Of a DNA stretch of 64,000 nucleotides, positions 1-7,593 are shown piece by piece. The stretch lies in contig JAGWUS010000009.1 of the NCBI GenBank assembly GCA_028868305.1, forward strand, positions 1 through 64,000. The letters are read 5' to 3'. Positions within the stretch are counted from its first letter, which is position 1. Every line of letters starts with the position of its first letter. Position numbers and translations under genes: made by a program. The notes under the pieces were generated by a model that searched no databases, had not been told where the DNA came from, and worked only from the letters and a program-made list of their open reading frames with translations. The stretch comes from Burkholderiales bacterium. Lineage in GTDB: Bacteria > Pseudomonadota > Gammaproteobacteria > Burkholderiales > Burkholderiaceae_C.

Positions 1-3
1 GTT

Positions 4-582
4 TCAAAGCGGCTTGCGTACAAAGCCAATCACCAGCCCAGCATCGGTGACTGTGATGCTGCCAGGCTCCAGTCCCATCACATCGGGCAGCGCCAGGTCT
101 TGCGGGCGCAACTGGTGCAGCACCACTTCCCGCAGAGTCCGCTGCGCCAGCGCGGGCGTATAGGTATTGAGTAGCGCCACTACGCCGGGCTGCAGGCTGG
201 GAAACTGCAGGCGCCGTATGCGCAGCTGATACGCCCGAATCGTGCGGTCGCTGGGTTCGTAGCGCAGTGCAAAGTCCACATCGAGCAGACCCTGGTGCAT
301 GCGCTGCAGTGCCGGCCCTTCGGCCTGCACTACCATCTCGGCGCCCATGCGGTTTTGGGTGGGTAGCAGCCGCAGCTTCGGCGTCTCTACCACCAGGTCC
401 AGCAGGCCCTGTATTGGGTAGCGCAAGGGAAAACGTTGCGCTACTGCCAGTTGCATCTGCGCTACAGAGACCGTATAGCGTGGCCCTGTCTGTGGCTCGG
501 GTTCCGCCTCAGCCAGCTGTGCCCGGGCCCATGGCGCCAGTGCAATTGGCACCAGTGTGGCCAGCAGCAATCTGCGGCGCAT
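4..582 (-). CDS. DUF1439-like secreted protein
   Basis: 192-residue protein with a clear Sec signal peptide (three arginines, then a hydrophobic stretch ending in ARA near residue 21), so it is probably periplasmic or outer-membrane associated. The mature part alternates short beta-type segments and resembles the DUF1439 family (E. coli YceB type), whose fold is lipid-binding-like; YceB is a lipoprotein, but no lipobox cysteine is seen here. The frame stays open upstream to 948, but the extra sequence is low-complexity shadow over the VOC gene, so the ATG at 582 directly before the signal peptide is preferred. The stop codon lies at the very edge of the window, so the downstream neighbour is unknown. 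Exact role unknown; family assignment is from sequence character only. Confidence 0.7.
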   Translation of the reverse strand: MRRRLLLATLVPIALAPWARAQLAEAEPEPQTGPRYTVSVAQMQLAVAQRFPLRYPIQGLLDLVVETPKLRLLPTQNRMGAEMVVQAEGPALQRMHQGLLDVDFALRYEPSDRTIRAYQLRIRRLQFPSLQPGVVALLNTYTPALAQRTLREVVLHQLRPQDLALPDVMGLEPGSITVTDAGLVIGFVRKPL

Positions 583-610
583 GGATGTTCTCGGCCGAAT
601 GGAGCCGGCT

Positions 611-1003
611 CTATTTGGCTTGCCGGAACAGCGCGCAGAGCTTGTTACCGCTGGGGTCGCGCAGGTAGGCCAGGTAGAGCTTGCCGACTGAGCCGTCGCG
701 CCAGCCGGGAGGGTCTTCGCAGGTGGTGCCGCCGTTGGCCACGCCTGCTGCATGGAAGGCGTCCGCCTGTTCGGGTGACTGCATGGTGAATCCAATGGTG
801 CTGCCATTGCCGTGCGTAGCCGGCTCGCCGTTGATGGGTGTGGTGATGCCGAACGTGCCGGTGGACGTGCGGTAAAAGTACCGACCCGCCACGCCGTTGT
901 GGTTGTGCACACCGGGTTTGATTTCCAGCGTGCCAAGCAGCGCGTCATAAAACTTCCTGGAAGCCTCGAGGTCGTTCACCCCAAGAATCACGTGACTGAA
1001 CAT
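611..1003 (-). CDS. VOC (glyoxalase/bleomycin-resistance) family protein
   Basis: 130-residue single-domain protein of the vicinal oxygen chelate superfamily. It begins with the typical MFSHVILGVNDLEAS strand-helix and ends with the YLRDPSGNKL motif seen in many glyoxalase-like proteins. The ATG at 1003 has a good AAGGAGAC ribosome binding site about 8 bases upstream; the frame is open further out but without features. Members bind a divalent metal and act as glyoxalases, dioxygenases or resistance proteins; substrate cannot be predicted here. It lies just upstream of the DUF1439 gene on the same strand with a 28-base gap, so the two may be co-transcribed. Confidence 0.85.
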   Translation of the reverse strand: MFSHVILGVNDLEASRKFYDALLGTLEIKPGVHNHNGVAGRYFYRTSTGTFGITTPINGEPATHGNGSTIGFTMQSPEQADAFHAAGVANGGTTCEDPPGWRDGSVGKLYLAYLRDPSGNKLCALFRQAK

Positions 1004-1464
1004 AACTGTCTCCTTGATTGATTCGCAGGCATGGTACGCGAAGCGCGCAGGCAGCGCTGCGGCACATGCAAACCCCCGGCGGCTACACCCTCCCAGCGGC
1101 TGCCGTTGCCGCACAGCGCAAGAATGCATTTAAGCGTGAAAACGGGGCTTAGTCCCTGTGCAATATGCACAACACGCTATCAAAAAAATAGCAATAGAGC
1201 TTCAAAAATTGTCCCAAACCGCCTGTGCTAAATCCGGCTGGGTATAGCGTCTGGGAACGGATCCGGACAGCAGGTGCAGTAACAAAATTACCGACTCCAC
1301 CACGGAGCAAATCGAAGAGTGCGGGCTGGCTATTGCCTATCCGAGATATGGCTACGCAAGTTGTGCACCACGAGATTGGCTACATATTCGGGCTGAACGC
1401 CGAACAACGCCGCATGCGGATAGCAAACCCAATTTTTTGATGTGGCACAAAGATCGGAGCCAGA
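1004..1464. other. Intergenic stretch without a convincing gene
   Basis: 461 bases between the VOC gene and the helicase gene. It holds one copy of dispersed repeat A (about 1150-1193). Short open frames exist on both strands, such as 1225-1440 on the plus strand, but they have no ribosome binding site, no recognisable motif and irregular codon use. The 1225-1440 frame could be a relic of a gene, but nothing in it could be assigned. Confidence 0.5.
1150..1193 (+). repeat. Dispersed repeat A, copy 1
   Basis: Short imperfect repeat shared by eight sites in this window. It has a CCnGYnnnATATGC-type left part, a CACAA linker and the core GCTAT-n7-ATAGC, which can fold into a small hairpin (1176-1180 with 1188-1192). 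This copy is intergenic. Confidence 0.6.
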
Positions 1465-3366
1465 TCACTTCGTGAATTTACCCCCAAATTCTCCATCTCC
1501 ACCTACCCCAATCACCAACCTCTGAGTAGCCCGCGTCGCCGCCACATAAAACACCCTTGCAGCCTCCTGCTCATCTTCGCCCCGCAAGGGCATGTGCCCC
1601 ACGCCGGGTAGTGCCACCACGGGGAACTCCAGCCCCTTGCTCACCTTCATGGTCATGACCTGAATGGCATCTGCACCGGGTTGGTATTCACCGGTTTTCT
1701 TGCGCACGCGGTGCGGCAGCTTGCGCTGGGCCAGTGCGCTGGCGCACAGATCCATGGTTTTCCAGTCCGCGCACAGGATGGCCATGTCGCCCCACGCGTG
1801 GCCCTCCTTGTGTGCCTGACTCATGTGGTCCGCAATCGCAAAGGCTTCGTCGCGCAGCGTGGGCAGCTTGATGATGACGGGCGCCTCGCCTTCGCGCCCG
1901 CAGCCGATGGGTTTGAGCAGCGGGATGCCGTCGTCATCATCCGCGGTCAGCAAGTGATGCGGCGCAGGGCCGCCCCAAGCCGGATCAGCCACCCTGGGGG
2001 GCAGTGACCCGCGTAGCGGTGGAGCGTGGGGGGTCAAATACTTTGCGGCCACCAGGCTGGCGGTTTGCAATATCTGCTTGGTGTTGCGGTAGTTGATTTT
2101 CAGAATGGTGGTGCGGCCCTGCGCCTGGATGCCCACGCTCTTGAAGCTGAATTGTTTGCTGCGCGCACGGTCATTGATGTTTTGTGCATCGTCGTACAGC
2201 ACCAGCAGGCTGTTGGTGGTGGGGTCCACCATCTGCGTCACCAGCTTGAGCCACTGGGGCGCAAAGTCGTGGCCTTCATCAATCAGCACGGCCTGGTATT
2301 GGCCGCTGGGGATTTGCTTGCGGTCTACGGCGCGGATGACACGCTCCACCAGTTCGTCCGAGAAATGGGGGCCTTGGGGTGGCAGGGTTTGCCCAAACGC
2401 CACCAGCTGGTTACGGCACCACTTGTGAAAGTGCACCGCGTGCACCCGGTCGCTCAAGGATTTGGCGCGCATCACGCTGGCCAGCTTGACGCCCAGCGGC
2501 TCGTTGAAGCACAAGATGAGGATGGGCTTGGCGCCGGGTGTGCTGGCCTGGGCCAGGTATTCCGCGCGGTAGCCCAGGATCATGGTCTTGCCCGAACCTG
2601 CCACGCCATGGACGATGCGGTGGCCTTCGCCCAAGGACCGGGCCAGTTGCTCCTGCTGGATGTCCATCACGCGCATGATGTCCGGCAGTTCGGCATCCGA
2701 ATTGTCGTCAAACAGGCTGTCTTGCCCATTAGACGGATGTGGCACCCGCACCTGCGGGAACATGATCCAGCGCACCCGGTCAATTTGCGGCAAGCTCAGG
2801 GCGCCGCGCATGCCGTAGGGGAACATACCCCACAGGCGGCTTTGCAGTTCTTCGGCGTCCACGCTCTCCAGCATTTCGTCTTGGCACAGTACGCGGTGGG
2901 GTTCGATGGCGTGTTGCAGCTCGGCAGTTTCAAACTGCTTGCGGGTGATGTTAGTCAGCACCACGCCGTAGCTCCAGGGGAATCCCAGCTTGCCCGCGTG
3001 AGGGCCATCGGGTTGTACCAGTTGCGCGTCGCGCTCCAGTGCATGGACTACTTGGTGGGCGTACTGGCGGGCCTGTTCCAGCGGGTTGATGACGGTCTTG
3101 GGGCCGTTGTCGCCCAGGATTTCCCAAGTCTGCTTGTCGGCCTGCAGGATGGTGTTGAGTTTCCAGTCTTTCACCTCCAGCACCAGAATGCCGCGGCGCG
3201 GGTGCAACACGCAGAAGTCGGGGTGGGCGCTCTTGGGGCCCATGGGCACGTCGTACCAGAGCAGGTAGTCGGCGTCGAGCTTGGCTTCCAGCCGTTCGGC
3301 CAACCTGCGTTCACCGCTAGTCATGCGTGCAACGCACGAACCCAAAGAAGGAATCAATGTTGCCAT
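1465..3366 (-). CDS. NERD-domain UvrD/Rep-like superfamily 1 helicase
   Basis: 633-residue protein. Residues about 15-130 form a NERD nuclease-related domain with HPDF and the PD-(D/E)XK-type LEVKDWK motif. A superfamily 1 helicase follows: Walker A GVAGSGKT, Walker B VLIDEGHDFAPQW, an NYRNT motif, a KVSKGLEFP motif and the C-terminal YVAATRA motif. It probably unwinds and cleaves or repairs DNA; NERD helicases are poorly characterised and some occur in defence islands, though no defence partner is adjacent. ATG 3366 is preferred over an upstream ATG at 3411 because the conserved part starts here. Residues about 444-467 are encoded by an inserted copy of repeat B, in frame, so the protein carries a foreign proline/glycine-rich segment. 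Confidence 0.85.
   Translation of the reverse strand: MATLIPSLGSCVARMTSGERRLAERLEAKLDADYLLWYDVPMGPKSAHPDFCVLHPRRGILVLEVKDWKLNTILQADKQTWEILGDNGPKTVINPLEQARQYAHQVVHALERDAQLVQPDGPHAGKLGFPWSYGVVLTNITRKQFETAELQHAIEPHRVLCQDEMLESVDAEELQSRLWGMFPYGMRGALSLPQIDRVRWIMFPQVRVPHPSNGQDSLFDDNSDAELPDIMRVMDIQQEQLARSLGEGHRIVHGVAGSGKTMILGYRAEYLAQASTPGAKPILILCFNEPLGVKLASVMRAKSLSDRVHAVHFHKWCRNQLVAFGQTLPPQGPHFSDELVERVIRAVDRKQIPSGQYQAVLIDEGHDFAPQWLKLVTQMVDPTTNSLLVLYDDAQNINDRARSKQFSFKSVGIQAQGRTTILKINYRNTKQILQTASLVAAKYLTPHAPPLRGSLPPRVADPAWGGPAPHHLLTADDDDGIPLLKPIGCGREGEAPVIIKLPTLRDEAFAIADHMSQAHKEGHAWGDMAILCADWKTMDLCASALAQRKLPHRVRKKTGEYQPGADAIQVMTMKVSKGLEFPVVALPGVGHMPLRGEDEQEAARVFYVAATRATQRLVIGVGGDGEFGGKFTK
1967..2034 (+). 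repeat. Dispersed repeat B, copy 1, inside the helicase gene
   Basis: 68-bp GC-rich element nearly matching 14032-14100: both begin GGGCCGCCCCAAG and share GCGTAGCGG and GGAGCG blocks in the same order, with an internal C-run/G-run hairpin. Here it lies wholly within a coding sequence and is read through in frame. Confidence 0.75.
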
Positions 3367-3511
3367 CGTTATGTCATCACCCTGAATGAATATTTGTATG
3401 CAACGCATCATGCCGGGGATACCTCTTTTTGCCTAGGCTCTGTGTTGCGCCGAGTACTTTACAGCCGTGCGGTAAGCTCATGTGCCAGTAGCGGCGATGG
3501 GGAGGAATGAC

Positions 3512-5341
3512 ATGGTCTTGAGGATCTTCTTGCGCCAGGTGATAACGCTGTGCTGCGGCCTGCTGTGGCTTGCGCCGGTGGCACTCTGGGCGCAGCCCCT
3601 GGAGGCGGGTGTGCCGGGCACGGGCGCGCGCGATGTCACGCCGCACTGGGCCTGGCTGCAGGACGCCAGCAACAGGCGCACGCTGGAGCAGGTGCAGCAG
3701 GCCTACGCCAGCGGCCAGTTCACCGCCGCGCAGGGCGCCGAAACGGCGCTGTCATTTGGCTTTACCCCGTCCGCCTATTGGCTGCGCCTGGCCCTGCACA
3801 ACCCGGCGGACCAGGCCAGCGCGCAGATGCTGGAGATTGCCAATCCGCGTATTTCCAGCGTTGAGTTTTATGCGCCCGATGCCACTGGCATCTACCGCGC
3901 CGTACGCACCGGAGGCGATCAGCCCTTTGCCACGCGGGCGGTTGCCAACCGTCAATTTGTGCTGCCGCTGGAGCTGGCGCCACATACGCTGCAGGTGATT
4001 TACCTGCGGGTGCAGTCGACCATCGGGCTGATTGTTCCTGGGCAGCTGTGGCCTGCGCAGGACTTTGCGCACCATGTACGTAACGACTACACGGTGCAGG
4101 CCGGGTACTTTGGCATTGCGGTGGCGATGCTGTTGTTCAACCTCATGTTGTTCATCGCGCTGCGCGACCGCATCTACCTGCTGTATGCGGCGTATGTGGT
4201 GTGCGCGCTGCTTACGATTGCGTCTAAGAACGGCCTGGCTGCCGAGTTCCTGTGGCCCGACACGCTGGTGTGGAGCAACTTCTCATACTTTGCCAGCGCG
4301 TCTATGGCGTTGCTGGCCTTGACTGCATTTACACGCGATATGCTGTCCACTGCCACTGCGTTGCCCCGCATGGACCGTTTGCTGCGCGCGCTGATGGGGG
4401 TGCATCTGCTGGCGCCGGTGGTGTACTGGCTGGCGATTCGGACGGTGGCGCCGCTGACCATTGCCGTGTTTATGCTGACCACACTGGTGTTGATCGGCGT
4501 GGGGCTGTGGTGTGTGTTCAAGTGCATGCGCTCGGCCTACATTTACACAGGTGCGTTTGTGCTGCTGTTTGCCGGCGGGATGATGACGCTGATGCGCACA
4601 CTGGGCTGGCTTCCCACCAATGTGTTTACTGTGAACGGCATGCAATTGGGCTCGTCGCTGGAGATGATGTTGCTGGCCTTTGCGCTGGCCGATCGGTTTA
4701 ACCTGCTGCGCCGCGAGAAGCTGCAGGCTCAGCGGGCGCTGATGCAGACCCTGCAGACCACCGAGCGCCAGCTCACGCAGCGCGTGGAGGAGCGAACGCA
4801 GCAGCTGCAGATCCTCAACGATAAGCTTGAAGCTCTGACGCTGGTGGACGACCTGACCGGTGTGGCCAACCGCCGTCAGTTTGACCAAGTGCTGCACAAG
4901 GAATGGCTGCGCATGGAGCGTCTGCGCCAGCCACTGGCGCTGCTGATGCTGGATGTGGACTGGTTCAAGCCTTTCAACGACCACTACGGCCACCAAGCCG
5001 GCGACCAGTGCCTGCGCGCCGTGGCCACGGCGGTCGCCTGCCTCAGCCGCACCAGCGATCTGGTGGCGCGCTACGGCGGCGAGGAGTTTGTATTGATTGC
5101 GCCCGCCACCGACAGCGAGAGTGCAATGGCCCTGGCGCGCCGTGCCTGCGAGGCGGTGCAGGCTCTGGCGCTGGAGCATGTGCGCTCGGACAAGGGTGTC
5201 ATCACCATCAGTGTGGGCGTGGCGGCGCTGGCGTCCGGCACCGGGCACACTGCGGAAGAATTGTTGCGGGCCGCCGACGCCGCCTTGTACCAGGCCAAGG
5301 CGTGGGGTCGCAATCAGGCGGTTCTGGCTGGTGGTTTTTAG
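3512..5341 (+). CDS. Membrane diguanylate cyclase, 7TMR-DISM plus GGDEF
   Basis: 609 residues. A signal peptide (to about residue 26) is followed by an extracytoplasmic 7TMR-DISM sensor domain (about 40-175), seven membrane segments (about 190-400), a short coiled coil (about 405-440, QLTQRVEERTQQLQ) and a GGDEF domain. The active-site motif is intact as RYGGEEF (about residue 521), and an RTSD inhibitory-site motif stands five residues before it, so it should make cyclic di-GMP and be subject to product inhibition. ATG 3512 is chosen over GTG 3482 because GGAGG at 3501-3505 is ideally spaced. It stands alone, and its ligand is unknown. It could supply c-di-GMP relevant to the pilus-type ATPase farther along, but that is conjecture. 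Confidence 0.92.
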   Translation: MVLRIFLRQVITLCCGLLWLAPVALWAQPLEAGVPGTGARDVTPHWAWLQDASNRRTLEQVQQAYASGQFTAAQGAETALSFGFTPSAYWLRLALHNPADQASAQMLEIANPRISSVEFYAPDATGIYRAVRTGGDQPFATRAVANRQFVLPLELAPHTLQVIYLRVQSTIGLIVPGQLWPAQDFAHHVRNDYTVQAGYFGIAVAMLLFNLMLFIALRDRIYLLYAAYVVCALLTIASKNGLAAEFLWPDTLVWSNFSYFASASMALLALTAFTRDMLSTATALPRMDRLLRALMGVHLLAPVVYWLAIRTVAPLTIAVFMLTTLVLIGVGLWCVFKCMRSAYIYTGAFVLLFAGGMMTLMRTLGWLPTNVFTVNGMQLGSSLEMMLLAFALADRFNLLRREKLQAQRALMQTLQTTERQLTQRVEERTQQLQILNDKLEALTLVDDLTGVANRRQFDQVLHKEWLRMERLRQPLALLMLDVDWFKPFNDHYGHQAGDQCLRAVATAVACLSRTSDLVARYGGEEFVLIAPATDSESAMALARRACEAVQALALEHVRSDKGVITISVGVAALASGTGHTAEELLRAADAALYQAKAWGRNQAVLAGGF

Positions 5342-5342
5342 T

Positions 5343-5400
5343 CAAATCGACATCCAGCCCTCGTAAAATATGCAGAATTAGCTACCAAAACCATAGCAAA
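5343..5400 (+). repeat. Dispersed repeat A, copy 2
   Basis: Full-length copy between the diguanylate cyclase stop and the YqhA start. It contains CATCCAGCCCTCGTAAAATATGC-like left half (abbreviated here: TCCAGCCC ... AAAATATGC) and the core GCTAC-n7-ATAGC at 5381-5397. Confidence 0.65.
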
Positions 5401-5405
5401 CCATC

Positions 5406-6014
5406 ATGGCCAATAAAGACTCCACCCCAGCCACCAAGAGCGCAAGCCTGCGCCCCATTCCCGCCTTCATCTTTGCCAGCCGCTGGCTGCAGCTGCCTTT
5501 GTACCTGGGCCTGATTGCGGCGCAGGGCGTGTATGTGTACCACTTCTGGGTGGAGCTGGTGCACCTGCTGGAAGCCGCGTTTGGCAGCCAGACCGCGCTG
5601 CAGGCGCTGGTCAGCAGCATTGGCTACAAGGGCGATATGCAGGTGACGCACCTGAACGAAACCATCATCATGCTGGTGGTGCTGGCGCTGATTGATGTGG
5701 TGATGATCTCCAACCTGCTGATCATGGTGATCGTGGGCGGCTACGAGACCTTTGTGTCGCGCATGGACCTCGAAGGCCACCCTGACCAGCCCGAGTGGCT
5801 GGGCCATGTAAACGCCTCGGTACTGAAGGTCAAGCTAGGCCTGTCCATCATCGGCATCAGCTCCATCCACCTGCTCAAGACCTTCATCAACGCCGCCAAC
5901 TACGACGAAAAGGTGCTGATGTGGCAAACCATCATCCACATCACCTTCCTGCTCAGTGCGCTGGCAATTGCCTACACCGACAAGCTGCTGACCTCAAACC
6001 AGTCAGATCACTGA
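5406..6014 (+). CDS. YqhA/UPF0114 family membrane protein
   Basis: 202-residue integral membrane protein with about four hydrophobic segments (near residues 25-48, 78-110, 140-158 and 172-192). The [17 protein letters not shown] stretch is characteristic of the UPF0114/YqhA family. Function of the family is not established. The N-terminal 20 residues are hydrophilic and serine/threonine/alanine-rich. It starts directly behind a copy of repeat A and ends abutting the convergent acyltransferase gene (stop at 6014, neighbour's stop from 6015). Confidence 0.85.
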   Translation: MANKDSTPATKSASLRPIPAFIFASRWLQLPLYLGLIAAQGVYVYHFWVELVHLLEAAFGSQTALQALVSSIGYKGDMQVTHLNETIIMLVVLALIDVVMISNLLIMVIVGGYETFVSRMDLEGHPDQPEWLGHVNASVLKVKLGLSIIGISSIHLLKTFINAANYDEKVLMWQTIIHITFLLSALAIAYTDKLLTSNQSDH

Positions 6015-6605
6015 TCACTCGGCGGTGAACTGGTTGGCGTTCCTGCCCTTGAAGGGCGCGTAGAACGCCTTGATCTTTACCATGTCGGCCTCGATGTCGC
6101 CGCTGGGCAGGAACACCGGGCCCAGGCCGCTGATTTTCTTGTCGTAGTCCATGTAGGCCATGACGATCGGCACCTTGGCGCCCAGCGCGATGTAATAGAA
6201 GCCGGTCTTCCAGTAGCGCACCTTGCTGCGCGTGCCTTCCGGCGGCACGATGAGCTGTAACGGTCCGTCAGCGGCGGCTATGGCCTCTACCGAAGCAGCC
6301 ACCACGTTGCTGACCTGCTGGCGGTTCACCGGAATGCCCCCCAACCATTGCATCAGGCCGCGAAACGGAGGCCTGAAAATTTGTTCCTTGCCCATCCAGT
6401 AGATGTTCAGCCGCAGGGCAAATGCCACCATCAGGGTGTTGGGCAAGTCCCAATTGCTGGTGTGTGGCGCGGCAATGAACACGCTCCTGGCGCACTCGGG
6501 AGCCAGGTTGCCAGTTACCGTCCAGCCGGTGAGTTTGAGGTAGGTCACCGAGAAGGCGCGCAGCACGGTATTGACCACCGGTGTGGTGAAGATGGTTCTA
6601 TGCAT
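6015..6605 (-). CDS. 1-acylglycerol-3-phosphate acyltransferase-like protein
   Basis: 196-residue PlsC-type acyltransferase. The catalytic HX4D motif is present as HTSNWD (H48, D53), followed by the GIPVNRQ block and a PPEGTRS motif near residue 120. Such enzymes transfer acyl chains from acyl-ACP or acyl-CoA to a glycerophospholipid or related acceptor at the inner membrane. The length is shorter than E. coli PlsC and the HTSNWD variant is typical of a subgroup of small glycerol acyltransferases, so the acceptor may differ from lysophosphatidate. It starts 29 bases after the CDF transporter gene stop on the same strand and may be co-transcribed with it. Confidence 0.85.
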   Translation of the reverse strand: MHRTIFTTPVVNTVLRAFSVTYLKLTGWTVTGNLAPECARSVFIAAPHTSNWDLPNTLMVAFALRLNIYWMGKEQIFRPPFRGLMQWLGGIPVNRQQVSNVVAASVEAIAAADGPLQLIVPPEGTRSKVRYWKTGFYYIALGAKVPIVMAYMDYDKKISGLGPVFLPSGDIEADMVKIKAFYAPFKGRNANQFTAE

Positions 6606-6634
6606 GGACGAGTGGGCCGCAAGCGGCCCGAGAC

Positions 6635-7591
6635 TTAGCGGGCAGCGGTTGGTGTGGGGACGTGGTCCAGATCCGGCCGCTGGGCCGGGTCCACGTGCGT
6701 CATGAGGTTGAGCACGCGGTGGCGTTGCAGCACCGCCTGGCGGGCCGCCACGGCGATGTTGTGGCCGGCTTCGACCGTCATAGTGGCGTCAACCTCAATG
6801 TGGGCATCCACCACGATCATGTCGCCCATCTTGCGGGTGCGGATGTCGTGCACGCCGGCCACGCCAGGAGTGGACAGCAGCGTCTGGCGGATGGCCTGCA
6901 CTTCTTCCTCGTCGACAGCGCGGTCCATCAGGTCGTGCAGCGCATCCCAGCCAAAACTCCAGCCCATCTTGGCGACCATGAAGCCCACAATCAGTGCGGC
7001 AATCGGGTCGAGCAGCGGATAACCCATGAGGTTGCCAATCAAGCCGATCGCCACCACCAGCGATGAAGCAGCATCCGAGCGCGCATGCCAGGCATTGGCC
7101 ACCAGCATGCTGGACTTCACTGCCTTGGCTACGCGCAGCATGTAGCGGAACAGCAGCTCCTTGCTGGCCAGCGCTGCAAATGCCACCCATAAGGCCGACG
7201 CATGCACGGTGGGAATGGTGTCGGGCGCCTGCAGTTTCTGCAGCGCGGACCACAGCATGCCCACGCCCACCGCCAGCAGGATCACGCCCAGCGCCAGTGA
7301 CGCCGCCGTCTCGAAGCGGTGGTGGCCATAGGGGTGGTCTTCGTCAGCGTCCTTCTGGCTGTGGTGACCGGCGAACAGCACCACGAAGTCGGCCACAAGA
7401 TCGGAAAGGGAGTGGATGCCATCAGCGATCAGACCCTGCGATTTGGCCAGCACGCCCACCACGATCTGCGTCGTGGACAAAATAATGTTGACGGCCACAC
7501 TGACCCAGGTGCTGCGCGAGGCGGCTGCACTGCGCTGTTCGGGTGTGTGGGAGCTGTGTTCGGATGCGTCGTCGACGTCATTGAAGTTCAT
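6635..7591 (-). CDS. Cation diffusion facilitator family transporter
   Basis: 318-residue CDF metal-ion/proton antiporter of the inner membrane. It shows GLIADGIHSLSDLVADF in membrane helix 2 and HARSDAASS in helix 5, supplying the histidine/aspartate metal site, a HPYGHHRFE loop and a cytoplasmic C-terminal dimerisation domain with HDIRTRKMGD and VDAHIEVD. Family members export Zn2+, Fe2+, Co2+, Mn2+ or Cd2+; the metal cannot be fixed from sequence alone, though the D/H pattern is FieF/MamM-like. The start lies 2 bases after the topB stop codon on the same strand, so it is probably translated from a topB-linked message. Confidence 0.9.
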   Translation of the reverse strand: MNFNDVDDASEHSSHTPEQRSAAASRSTWVSVAVNIILSTTQIVVGVLAKSQGLIADGIHSLSDLVADFVVLFAGHHSQKDADEDHPYGHHRFETAASLALGVILLAVGVGMLWSALQKLQAPDTIPTVHASALWVAFAALASKELLFRYMLRVAKAVKSSMLVANAWHARSDAASSLVVAIGLIGNLMGYPLLDPIAALIVGFMVAKMGWSFGWDALHDLMDRAVDEEEVQAIRQTLLSTPGVAGVHDIRTRKMGDMIVVDAHIEVDATMTVEAGHNIAVAARQAVLQRHRVLNLMTHVDPAQRPDLDHVPTPTAAR

Positions 7592-7593
7592 GG

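Noticed and set aside
1225-1440. Plus-strand open frame of 71 codons in the 5' intergenic stretch
   Set aside because: No ribosome binding site, no recognisable motif and no partner gene; might be a relic but cannot be supported.
2026-3510. 494-codon open frame antisense to the helicase
   Set aside because: It is a GC-rich shadow frame over a gene with intact NERD and helicase motifs; no motif or ribosome binding site supports it.
4283-5248. 321-codon open frame antisense to the diguanylate cyclase
   Set aside because: Histidine/glutamine-rich shadow product; the plus strand holds a complete GGDEF domain.
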